From an uncultured Prevotella sp. (GTDB taxonomy: Bacteria; Bacteroidota; Bacteroidia; Bacteroidales; Bacteroidaceae), in contig URDV01000036.1 in assembly GCA_900546605.1 (NCBI GenBank), forward strand, positions 1 through 13,051: 13,051 nt of DNA. The letters run 5' to 3'. The position numbers and the translations under genes are program-made. The number at the start of each line of letters is the position of its first letter. Position 1 is the stretch's first letter. The notes beneath the pieces are model-generated. The model did no database searches. It worked only from the letters and a program-made list of their open reading frames with translations, and was not told the DNA's origin. Positions 1 to 7,151 of the stretch are shown in pieces.

Positions 1-1223
1 TGCTGCAATTGTAAAAGTTGCTGCTTGATTTGTTGCAATCGCTCGTTAGTTTGAGACAATGGGCTATGCTGTGTGCTGCGTTGGCGCAACAAGCGAGTTT
101 GTTCTTGTTGTAACGCACTTATTTGGTCGGCCACTTGGTCAGCTTGGTCAGCTATGCGACGTGCAGCGTCACTCTTAAACTGATTGAGTTGAGTGTAAAC
201 AGTATTGTCGTTGATAACGTAACGACGATGGCGAGTGGTGCCCTGTTGCCCGCTTTGGTGAATGACGGCAGCCAAGCGTTGACGAGCAGATGCTACAGCC
301 TCGACATCAGTTTGCGTGTCGGCTATGGAGTGCAAACGAGCTGCATTAAGCATTTGTTGCTTCGTGCTGTTACTCACATCATAAACATCGCGAGTGCTAT
401 TGGGTATGAACACATAAATGCAAACCGTGTCGGCAGGTTGGTTGCGGTCAGTAACGAGCCATCCTAATTGGTTTTGCTCATCAATGGCCAACATGTAGTC
501 GTTGGCAGGAGAGTTAAAGGGCATGCCCAAATTCTCTGCTTTAAGGAATTGTTTAGTGTCAGCATTGTAGCGCGTAACGAATAAATCATATCCACCCAGG
601 CTCTCTTCGCCTTGTGCTGCATAGTAGAGCGTTACGCCATCGGGCATCATGAACGGAAAGTCCTGACTTTCGATAGAGCCTCCCAATCCTTGTAGCGGAG
701 TGGGGGTACTCCAATTATCACCTTGCCTATAAGCTACGTGGAGTTTAGGCGTGTGTGTGCTGTCGTCGGCTGAGAGAATGATGCGATCGGCCATCTCGTT
801 GATGTATGCCGTTTGACCTGGCTGTGTAAGAGGCGTCTTAAACTGGTTCGCCACATCGCTTGTGTTGATAATTCGGCCTGCTCCTGATGATAGGCGCAAG
901 TGGTTAAGCACTTGTGTACGAGCCACCTTGATGCTATCAATAAAAGTGACGCGCTCTGTGCCGCGCAACATGTCAAATCCCATGTTAGCTCGTTTTAAGT
1001 CTTGCTCTAACCGAATGGTTGAACGTGCTGATCTACGTGCAGTTTCTATCTCTTTTTGCAGCAAGTGTGCAGCTTCATTAAAGCGGTAGTTATGAATCAG
1101 TTGTTCGGCCGATAGTGCGGGACGGCTTGTAACGGCAGCTGTGGTAATTTTCTTTTTTTGAGCCGTGGCCGATAAGCATAGCCCGAAGGCCAGCGCCAAG
1201 GCTATAAGGTGCATTCTTTTCAT
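1..1223 (-). CDS. Exported PD40 beta-propeller protein (3' end missing)
   Basis: The frame is open from the ATG at 1223 to the left edge, giving 407 codons without a stop; the C-terminus lies outside the window. Residues 1-21 form a Sec signal peptide (MKRMH, hydrophobic core, SATA then QKKK); there is no lipobox cysteine. Residues 45-75 look like a TPR-type helical hairpin (LIHNYRFNEAAHLL). Residues ~135-265 show PD40/TolB-like propeller blades, with DFPFMMPDGVTLYYAA, GGYDLFVTRY and the blade-ending pattern NLGMPFNSPANDYM. From about 350 onward the chain is Gln-rich and probably coiled-coil (ADQADQVADQISALQQEQ). In Bacteroidota such propellers sit on periplasmic or outer-membrane-associated proteins, some with a C-terminal OmpA domain, which cannot be checked here. 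It is divergent from the LysM gene, and a TAnnTTTG box lies 57 bp upstream of the start. The precise role is unknown. Confidence 0.85.
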   Translation of the reverse strand, partial: MKRMHLIALALAFGLCLSATAQKKKITTAAVTSRPALSAEQLIHNYRFNEAAHLLQKEIETARRSARSTIRLEQDLKRANMGFDMLRGTERVTFIDSIKVARTQVLNHLRLSSGAGRIINTSDVANQFKTPLTQPGQTAYINEMADRIILSADDSTHTPKLHVAYRQGDNWSTPTPLQGLGGSIESQDFPFMMPDGVTLYYAAQGEESLGGYDLFVTRYNADTKQFLKAENLGMPFNSPANDYMLAIDEQNQLGWLVTDRNQPADTVCIYVFIPNSTRDVYDVSNSTKQQMLNAARLHSIADTQTDVEAVASARQRLAAVIHQSGQQGTTRHRRYVINDNTVYTQLNQFKSDAARRIADQADQVADQISALQQEQTRLLRQRSTQHSPLSQTNERLQQIKQQLLQLQ

Positions 1224-1279
1224 ATATAGCATGATGAATTTAAAAGCATACGCAGAGCGAAATGGTTGCTTTGGGTGTT

Positions 1280-1287
1280 CAAATGTA
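1280..1287 (-). promoter_or_regulatory. Candidate promoter -7 box for the PD40 gene
   Basis: On the minus strand this reads TACATTTG, a full match to the Bacteroidota -7 consensus TAnnTTTG. A partial -33 element (TGTG) lies 20 bp further upstream. Transcription would start about 50 nt before the ATG at 1223. Assignment is by consensus only. Confidence 0.45.
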
Positions 1288-1330
1288 CGATTTTCTTTTA
1301 TATGTAGCACATTTAATGCTACTTTTTGTG

Positions 1331-1338
1331 TAATTTTG
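1331..1338 (+). promoter_or_regulatory. Possible -7 box toward the LysM gene
   Basis: TAATTTTG matches TAnnTTTG, but no convincing TTTG -33 element lies 19-21 bp upstream. The start codon at 1649 is more than 300 nt away, so the transcript would carry the whole repeat element in its leader. This is a weak candidate; the real promoter may be closer to the gene. Confidence 0.25.
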
Positions 1339-1398
1339 CATTCAGAAATGCCGAAAAAGTGGGTGTTCAAAATAAAAAAAACTATTGAATGGTGGATG

Positions 1399-1590
1399 CC
1401 TACTTAACGCGTTGGCGGAATTAGTAAACAAACTGGCAAGTTAACGGGTTAATGGGTTGATAGGTTAACGGGTGAGTTTGCCAAGTTTTGAACTTCTTGC
1501 CTCTTAGGCTTTAACATAACAAGTGGAGCATAATTACATGCTCGTTTGTTTCCCCGTTAACCAAGAAATTCGCCAACCAGTTCTACTTAA
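1399..1590. repeat. Intergenic repeat with four 8-bp GTTAACGG-like units (copy 1)
   Basis: Most of the 425-bp spacer 1224-1648 is this element. Core 1407-1526 aligns with a second copy at 12933-13039: both share ACGCGTTGG, AATTAGTAAACAA, AAGTTAACGGGTTAA, AGTTTGCCAAG and GGCTTTAACATAA. At 1440-1471 there are four tandem 8-mers (GTTAACGG, GTTAATGG, GTTGATAG, GTTAACGG). They are flanked by inverted AAACTGGCAA (1429-1438) and TTGCCAAGTTTT (1479-1490). A perfect 6-bp hairpin (GAGCAT/ATGCTC) sits at 1526-1543. Segment 1542-1590 contains inverted partial matches to the left end (GTTGGCG, AATT, GTTAACGGGG). No coding potential is evident. Confidence 0.7.
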
Positions 1591-1648
1591 TATGCCCCGA
1601 TGGTAGAATCCAGGGGTGTTTGAAAAATAAAAAGATTTATTATTCAGT

Positions 1649-3325
1649 ATGCTGAAGCAAGTAACATTTGTCTTAAAATGCGCATTGTGCTGTGGAGCTA
1701 TGTTCTCACAGCCGTTAATGGCCCAAAATAAGGTGGAAAAGACTGTAAAATATACTGTGCAGCCAGGTGAAACTATATTGGGTATAGCTCATCGCCATGG
1801 AACAACGCTCGACCACTTGTTGAGCTTAAACCCTGGTGTGCAAGCCGACTATGTGCAAGCAGGGCAGGTGGTAATTGTGCCGTATGTGCCAGGAGGTGCT
1901 GAGCCTGCTCCTACGCCTGAACAGCGTGCAGCAGCTGCACGGGCTGCAGCTAAAACAGTTGCTCCAACTACGACGGGACATGTGGAACAAACACCCGTGG
2001 CTCAAGTGTCGAAGGTGGTATATAATGAGTTAGGCAAGCAACCTCAACAACCTAAAATAACCTATAAAGATTATAAGGTAAAGAAAAAAGATACCCCTTA
2101 TAGTTTGGCCAAAGCTAACAACATAACTGTTGACGAACTGATGGCGGCCAACCCTGCCCTAAATGGTGAGGGTGCCAAGCTGAAGAAGGGCATGACTATA
2201 CGCATACCCGTAAAGACTTATGCCAAACAACCCACCTATAAGGGTTTAAATACCATAAAGGTGGCCGTGGTGCTGCCTATGGTGGGCGATGGCGTGGAGT
2301 TTGAACGTAGCGTGGAGTTTTATCGCGGTATGCTAATGGGACTTGATGATTTAAAGCAAGCGGGACTAAATGTGGTGGTGTCGGCCTACAACGAGCCAGC
2401 GCCCAACACCAGCATTGCAGGACAAATGTTGCAAGTAATGCAGCAAACGCCTGATGTAATAGTCGGTCCGCTCTATCCCAGCCACTTTGCCGATGTAACG
2501 GCCGTGTCGGCCAAACAAACCAAGGTGGTGGTGCCGTTTTCGTCAAAGGTGCCACAGGTGGATTATCGCCCCGAGGTGTACGTGCTGAACACGCCTGCAA
2601 CCTATGAGAGCTCGTTGGCCTTAGACTTGTTTATGACCAATTTTAAAAAGCAAGCGCACGTAATAATGTTGCATAGCCAAGGCGGAAGCAAAAGAACCTT
2701 TAGCGAGGAACTACAACGCCGCCTAAGTAGTGCAGGGTACGATATAGTAAGTTTGCCATCAACAGCTGGCAACCAACAAGTGGTGGCAGCCTTGTTAGGA
2801 AAAAAACAAGGCGAATATATACTTGTGCCCGATGATGATAGTGAGGCTACTATGAAGCAAATGTTGACTAAAACAATCAGCTTGCAGCAAGCCATGCCAT
2901 CGGCGCAAATTTCGCTGTTGGGCTACGAGTCGTGGTTGCCTTATGCCGATGGAGCCTATCGTAAACAAATGCATGAGGCCGACACCTATGTGTTAACACC
3001 CAACTATTATTATCCCTACACCACGGCCGCAAAGGCTTTTCATGATAAATATCAAAAATGGTTTAATGCCGATTTTGTAAGCTGCAAACCGCGTATGGCT
3101 CCGTTGGGCTATGACTTTGCTCGTGGCTTTATAGGTAGCATGGCCACTTATGGTTACGACTTTAACACACAGTCGCCCAAAGAGGGAACTGTGGCAGCTC
3201 AACCCAAGTTGCAGTCAGAACCACGCTTTATAACGGTAGGTGGTAACGGAGGTTATGTGAGCCGTAGTATGTGGTTAGTGCGGTTTAAAAAGGATATGAG
3301 TATAGTAAAAATATCAGCACAATAA
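1649..3325 (+). CDS. LysM-repeat protein with type 1 periplasmic-binding fold
   Basis: The 558-residue product has a signal peptide at 1-25 (hydrophobic stretch ending in LMA before QNK). LysM 1 at ~34-79 begins YTVQPGETILGIAHRHG and contains LLSLNPG. An Ala/Pro-rich linker (~82-120, EQRAAAARAAAK) leads to LysM 2 at ~140-188 (YKVKKKDTPYSLAKANNIT, ELMAANPAL). From ~202 onward the sequence reads as an ABC-substrate-binding or LppC-like fold (IKVAVVLPMVG, YRGMLMGLDDLKQAG, DVIVGPLYP). LysM domains bind peptidoglycan N-acetylglucosamine, so the protein is expected in the periplasm, tethered to the wall. No permease genes are nearby, so solute transport is not supported; a structural or sensory envelope role is equally possible. 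The gene ends 10 bp before the PorT-like barrel, so the two are probably co-transcribed. Confidence 0.9.
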   Translation: MLKQVTFVLKCALCCGAMFSQPLMAQNKVEKTVKYTVQPGETILGIAHRHGTTLDHLLSLNPGVQADYVQAGQVVIVPYVPGGAEPAPTPEQRAAAARAAAKTVAPTTTGHVEQTPVAQVSKVVYNELGKQPQQPKITYKDYKVKKKDTPYSLAKANNITVDELMAANPALNGEGAKLKKGMTIRIPVKTYAKQPTYKGLNTIKVAVVLPMVGDGVEFERSVEFYRGMLMGLDDLKQAGLNVVVSAYNEPAPNTSIAGQMLQVMQQTPDVIVGPLYPSHFADVTAVSAKQTKVVVPFSSKVPQVDYRPEVYVLNTPATYESSLALDLFMTNFKKQAHVIMLHSQGGSKRTFSEELQRRLSSAGYDIVSLPSTAGNQQVVAALLGKKQGEYILVPDDDSEATMKQMLTKTISLQQAMPSAQISLLGYESWLPYADGAYRKQMHEADTYVLTPNYYYPYTTAAKAFHDKYQKWFNADFVSCKPRMAPLGYDFARGFIGSMATYGYDFNTQSPKEGTVAAQPKLQSEPRFITVGGNGGYVSRSMWLVRFKKDMSIVKISAQ

Positions 3326-3335
3326 AAAGAGGAGT

Positions 3336-4061
3336 ATGAAACGTCACTTCATATGTATGCTCATGGGTGTGTGTGGCGCGTTGAGTGTTAGCTCTACGGC
3401 TCAAGCACAGGTGGGTGAACCGCGACGTAACATTTGCATAGGCTTTACGGGTGGGGTGGCCATGAACCAAATAGGTTTTGACCCCACTATTAAGCAGAAT
3501 TGGCATGTTGGGCCTACCATGGGTGTGGTGGCACGCTTCACGAGCGAACGTTACTTTAAGGCCTTTTGTGCCTTGCAGTTGGAGCTGAACTACACATCGT
3601 TGGGTTGGCGCGAGCATGTGCTTAATGCTAACTCAGAGCCTTTGACTGACACCTACCGACGTGACCAACATTATCTGCAGCTGCCCGTTTTGGCTCGTTT
3701 GGCCTGGGGACGCGAAACCAAGGGCTTGATGGGCTATGTGCTGGCAGGGCCGCAGGTGGGCTATTGCTTTAAAGAAAAAAGTGTGGCCAGCGCCTTCACG
3801 CTCAATAGCGAGGGCAACCCTGATCGGCCTAATGGCATGTATGCACAATATGACATGCCCATACAAAAGCGCTTTGACTATGGCATAACGGCAGGTGTTG
3901 GTGTAGAGCTGACTACAAAGGTAGGTCACTTTTTGGTAGAGGGACGTTACTACTATGGTTTGTCTGACATCTATAAAAACTCAAAGAAGGACGTGTTTAG
4001 CCGTTCGAATAATGGTACTATCTATGCCAAGGTAACTTACTTGATAGATGTACGCAAATAG
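3336..4061 (+). CDS. PorT-like outer-membrane beta-barrel protein
   Basis: The 241-residue product starts with a signal peptide (MKRHF, hydrophobic core, STAQAQ, cleavage near 23-25). The rest alternates short amphipathic strands ending in aromatic residues with glycines at turns (FTGGVAMNQIGF, LQLELNYTSLGW, YVLAGPQVGYCF, DYGITAGVGVEL, FLVEGRYYYGL) and ends in a strand-like YAKVTYLIDVRK. This is the pattern of the 8-strand Bacteroidota outer-membrane family that includes PorT. PorT proper belongs to the type IX secretion system, but the family has many paralogues and no other such gene is visible, so I do not assign that role. The start is well supported by a purine-rich ribosome site (AAGAGGAG) 4 nt upstream. 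The 10-bp gap from the LysM gene argues for one operon and perhaps shared envelope function. Confidence 0.85.
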   Translation: MKRHFICMLMGVCGALSVSSTAQAQVGEPRRNICIGFTGGVAMNQIGFDPTIKQNWHVGPTMGVVARFTSERYFKAFCALQLELNYTSLGWREHVLNANSEPLTDTYRRDQHYLQLPVLARLAWGRETKGLMGYVLAGPQVGYCFKEKSVASAFTLNSEGNPDRPNGMYAQYDMPIQKRFDYGITAGVGVELTTKVGHFLVEGRYYYGLSDIYKNSKKDVFSRSNNGTIYAKVTYLIDVRK

Positions 4062-4117
4062 GAGGACATACGCGATTGACACATCATGTTGAAAATTAAA
4101 AAAATACACATTATATA

Positions 4118-6802
4118 ATGGAATTAGCAAAGACTTACAATCCCGAAGAAGTGGAAAGTAAATGGTACCAGTATTGGACCGACAATCACCTCTTCTCATC
4201 AAAGCCTGATGGACGTAAACCCTATACCGTGGTTATACCGCCACCTAATGTGACGGGTGTGTTACACATGGGGCACATGCTGAATGAAACCATTCAAGAC
4301 ATATTGGTGCGTCATGCACGTATGGAGGGTAAAAATGCTTGTTGGGTGCCAGGTACCGACCATGCTTCAATTGCTACCGAGGCTAAGGTGGTGAACCGCT
4401 TGGCAGAGCAGGGCATAAAGAAGACCGACTTAACCCGTGATGAATTTTTGAAACACGCTTGGGCTTGGACCGAGGAGCATGGGGGCATTATCCTTAAGCA
4501 GTTGCGTCGTGTAGGTGCTTCGTGTGATTGGGATCGTACAGCCTTTACTATGGACGAAGAACGCTCAAAGAGCGTGATTCATGTGTTTGTTGACCTTTAT
4601 CGCAAAGGCCTTATCTATCGTGGCGTACGCATGGTCAATTGGGACCCTAAGGCTAAAACTGCCCTTTCAGACGAGGAGGTGGTGTATAAAGAAGAGCACA
4701 CCAAACTCTACTACATGAAGTACTATGTGAGCGAAGATGATGGCTCAGGTGCTACAGGCGAAGAGGGCGAGGTGATTCATAAAGATGAAAAAGGCCGCTA
4801 TGCCGTGGTAGCTACTACGCGCCCCGAAACCATAATGGGCGATGTGGCCATGTGCATTAACCCTAATGACCCTAAAAATCATTGGCTCAAGGGCAAAAAG
4901 GTAATTGTGCCACTCGTGGGACGTGTTATTCCTGTTATTGAAGACGAATATGTTGACATAGAGTTTGGTACGGGCTGCTTAAAGGTGACTCCTGCTCACG
5001 ACGTTAATGACTATATGTTGGGCGAAAAGTATAACTTGCAGACGATTGACATATTTAACGATGATGCCACCATATCAGAAGCCGCTGGCATGTATGTGGG
5101 GCAAGAGCGTTTTGCTGTGCGTAAGCAAATAGCCATTGACTTGCAGCAAGCTGGGCTGATGGAGAAAATTGAGGACTACGACAACAAAATAGGTTGTTCG
5201 GAGCGCACGGGTGTGCCTATTGAGCCTAAGTTGTCGATGCAATGGTTCTTGAAGATGCAGCATTTTGCTGACTTGGCTTTGCCCCCTGTAATGAACGATG
5301 AAATAAAGTTCTATCCTACTAAGTATAAAAACACCTACCGCCATTGGTTAGAGAATATCAAGGATTGGTGCATATCGCGTCAACTTTGGTGGGGACATCG
5401 CATACCTGCTTACTATTTGCCCGAGGGTGGTTATGTGGTAGCCGAAACAATAGACGAGGCTGTGAAGTTGGCTCAAGAAAAGAGTGGTAACGCTCAACTC
5501 ACGGCCGCAGACTTGCGACAGGATGAGGATGCGCTCGACACATGGTTTTCATCATGGTTGTGGCCAATATCGCTCTTTGATGGCATCATGAACCCTAACA
5601 ACGAAGAGTTTAACTACTACTATCCTACGAGTGACTTGGTAACAGGTCCTGACATCATTTTCTTCTGGGTAGCACGTATGATTATGGCTGGCTATGAGTT
5701 TACGGGCAAAATGCCGTTTAAGAACGTTTACTTTACGGGTATTGTGCGCGACAAGTTGGGTCGTAAAATGTCGAAGTCGTTGGGCAACTCACCCGATCCG
5801 CTCGACCTGATTGACCGTTTTGGTGCTGATGGCGTGCGCATGGGCATGATGTTAGCTGCCCCCGCAGGCAACGACATTTTGTTTGACGAGTCGCTTTGCG
5901 AACAAGGCCGTAACTTCTGCAATAAAATATGGAATGCCTTCCGCTTGGTACAAGGTTGGCAGGTTGATAATAGCATAGCACAACCTCAAACAGCCCGTTT
6001 GGCTGTAGAGTGGTTCGACGCCAAGTTGCGCCAGAGTGCTGCCGAAATGGCTGACCTCTACTCAAAATATCGCTTGAGTGAAGCTTTAATGGAGGTTTAC
6101 CACCTCTTTTGGGACGAGTTCTCAAGCTGGTTCCTCGAAATGGTGAAGCCCGCTTATGGTTCTCCCATTGATGCTACTACTTATCAAGCTGTGTTAGAGT
6201 CGTTTAACCACTTGCTCCATTTGTTGCATCCGTTTATGCCATTCATAACTGAGGAACTTTGGCAACATTTGGCTGACCGAAAGGCTGGCGAGAGTATCAT
6301 GGTGAGTCCGCAAACCATAGCTGCTCCAGCTGAGGGTGATGCAGCCTTGCTTGCTAACGTAGAGGTAATGAAGAACGTGGTGGCAGGTGTTCGTGCCATA
6401 CGTAATGCTAAGAACATTTCGCCACGTGAAACACTCGACTTGCAAGTGATTGGTGCAGACCCCATAGCGGCTTACGATTGCTTGGTTATGAAAATGGCTA
6501 ATGTAAATGGCGTAGCGGTAGTGGCAGCCAAGGGCGATGGCGTTAGCTCGTTCATGGTAGGCACCACCGAGTATGCTGTGCCCTTAGGTGGATTGATTGA
6601 TGTTGAAGCTGAAATAGCCAAGGCCGAAGCAGAGTTGAAGCACTTAGAGGGTTTCTTGAACGGAGTGAAGAAAAAGTTGCAAAATGAACGCTTTGTAAGC
6701 AACGCTCCTGCTCAAGTCGTTGAATTGGAGCGTAAAAAACAAGCTGATGCAGAAAGTAAAATTGCTACGCTTAAGGAAACAATTGCTTCGCTGAAGAAGT
6801 AG
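4118..6802 (+). CDS. valS: Valine--tRNA ligase
   Basis: Cytoplasmic class I synthetase that charges tRNA-Val. The 894-residue length is normal for bacterial ValRS. The nucleotide-binding signature PPPNVTGVLHMGHM is at ~41-54, with the HIGH equivalent HMGH at 50-53, followed by VPGTDHASIATEAKV. The CP1 editing domain, which hydrolyses mischarged threonyl-tRNA, contains TTRPET at 233-238. The core resumes with CISRQLWWGHRIP near 418-430, and the KMSKS loop is intact at 550-554. The C-terminal helical anticodon-binding domain spans ~640-790 and ends in the ValRS-specific charged coiled-coil arm (~825-894). The ATG at 4118 fits the conserved N-terminus (YNPEEVESKWYQYW). It lies 56 bp after the PorT-like gene. 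I see no T-box leader; the gap is too short for one. It may be read through from upstream. Confidence 0.98.
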   Translation: MELAKTYNPEEVESKWYQYWTDNHLFSSKPDGRKPYTVVIPPPNVTGVLHMGHMLNETIQDILVRHARMEGKNACWVPGTDHASIATEAKVVNRLAEQGIKKTDLTRDEFLKHAWAWTEEHGGIILKQLRRVGASCDWDRTAFTMDEERSKSVIHVFVDLYRKGLIYRGVRMVNWDPKAKTALSDEEVVYKEEHTKLYYMKYYVSEDDGSGATGEEGEVIHKDEKGRYAVVATTRPETIMGDVAMCINPNDPKNHWLKGKKVIVPLVGRVIPVIEDEYVDIEFGTGCLKVTPAHDVNDYMLGEKYNLQTIDIFNDDATISEAAGMYVGQERFAVRKQIAIDLQQAGLMEKIEDYDNKIGCSERTGVPIEPKLSMQWFLKMQHFADLALPPVMNDEIKFYPTKYKNTYRHWLENIKDWCISRQLWWGHRIPAYYLPEGGYVVAETIDEAVKLAQEKSGNAQLTAADLRQDEDALDTWFSSWLWPISLFDGIMNPNNEEFNYYYPTSDLVTGPDIIFFWVARMIMAGYEFTGKMPFKNVYFTGIVRDKLGRKMSKSLGNSPDPLDLIDRFGADGVRMGMMLAAPAGNDILFDESLCEQGRNFCNKIWNAFRLVQGWQVDNSIAQPQTARLAVEWFDAKLRQSAAEMADLYSKYRLSEALMEVYHLFWDEFSSWFLEMVKPAYGSPIDATTYQAVLESFNHLLHLLHPFMPFITEELWQHLADRKAGESIMVSPQTIAAPAEGDAALLANVEVMKNVVAGVRAIRNAKNISPRETLDLQVIGADPIAAYDCLVMKMANVNGVAVVAAKGDGVSSFMVGTTEYAVPLGGLIDVEAEIAKAEAELKHLEGFLNGVKKKLQNERFVSNAPAQVVELERKKQADAESKIATLKETIASLKK

Positions 6803-6823
6803 ACATACGAAGGATAAAAATCG

Positions 6824-6945
6824 TAGCGCTTTGCTTTGCGCTGTGCTGATGTGTAGATGTGTGGATAGATCTTTTGGCCCAACGTACAAGGGACAAAGTG
6901 ATAATCGACACATCTGCACATTTTTCAGCGTGCAGCAAAGTGCTA
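6824..6945. repeat. Long imperfect palindrome after valS
   Basis: The left half (AGCGCTTTGCT..CGCTG..ATGTGTAGATGTGTGG, from 6825) matches the reverse complement of the right half (AGCACTTTGCT..CGCTG..ATGTGCAGATGTGTCG, ending at 6944) with a few mismatches. The similarity continues inward (CTTTTGGCCC against GGGACAAAG) to a centre near 6884, so nearly all 122 nt could fold as one hairpin. It begins 22 nt after the valS stop. It has no strong U-tract, so a role as valS terminator or 3'-end protector is plausible but unproven. It could also be a palindromic repeat element. Confidence 0.6.
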
Positions 6946-6954
6946 TGTTTTGTT

Positions 6955-7130
6955 TAAGTAGGTGTCAATTTTATGAAGTCGTCTAAACTTTTTTTGACGA
7001 AGATTTGACTTGAAATCTTATCTCTTATAATTTCAATCTTTGCCGAGCTGCAGCCTATTTTATGAAAAAATAAAGGCGAATCTTGAATTTCATAAAAGTT
7101 TAGACGACTTTATTTTTTAATACCTACTTA
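6955..7130. mobile_element. MITE-like element with long terminal inverted repeats
   Basis: A 176-bp segment bounded by inverted arms. The left arm, from 6955, reads TAAGTAGGTGT, then an A/T-rich stretch, then AAGTCGTCTAAACTTTT. The complement of the right arm, from 7130, reads TAAGTAGGTAT, an A/T-rich stretch, and the same AAGTCGTCTAAACTTTT. The arms share 9 terminal and 17 internal identical bases over about 38 bp, and AAGATT recurs just inside. There is no room for a transposase, so if mobile it would depend on one elsewhere. Both tips touch a TA dinucleotide, compatible with TA target use, but TA is self-complementary so this is weak. Internally there is a perfect hairpin AAGATTT/AAATCTT (7000-7019). 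The element ends 21 bp before the amidase gene. Confidence 0.55.
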
Positions 7131-7151
7131 TAATAAGAGAATTAAAGAAAA

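Noticed and set aside
123..467. 114-codon plus-strand open frame at the left end
   Set aside because: The minus strand over the same bases is an uninterrupted 407-codon frame with a signal peptide and PD40 motifs, so this one is the shadow.
1..1223. PorE-like OmpA lipoprotein of the type IX secretion system
   Set aside because: TPR-like and PD40 parts are present, but there is no lipobox cysteine and the coiled-coil follows the propeller directly; the decisive C-terminus is outside the window.
1440..1471. CRISPR array in the 8-bp repeats
   Set aside because: Units are contiguous with no spacers and too short; no cas gene is present.
4062..4117. T-box or other leader controlling valS
   Set aside because: Only 56 bp separate it from the previous gene, there is no T-box core or terminator/antiterminator, and such leaders are not typical of Bacteroidota.
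5733..6125. 130-codon open frame on the minus strand inside valS
   Set aside because: It lies wholly antisense to a clear ValRS core including KMSKS, has Arg/Pro/Ser-rich low-quality composition and no domain. It is a shadow frame, like the other antisense frames at 2277-2600, 3285-3617 and 6184-6465.
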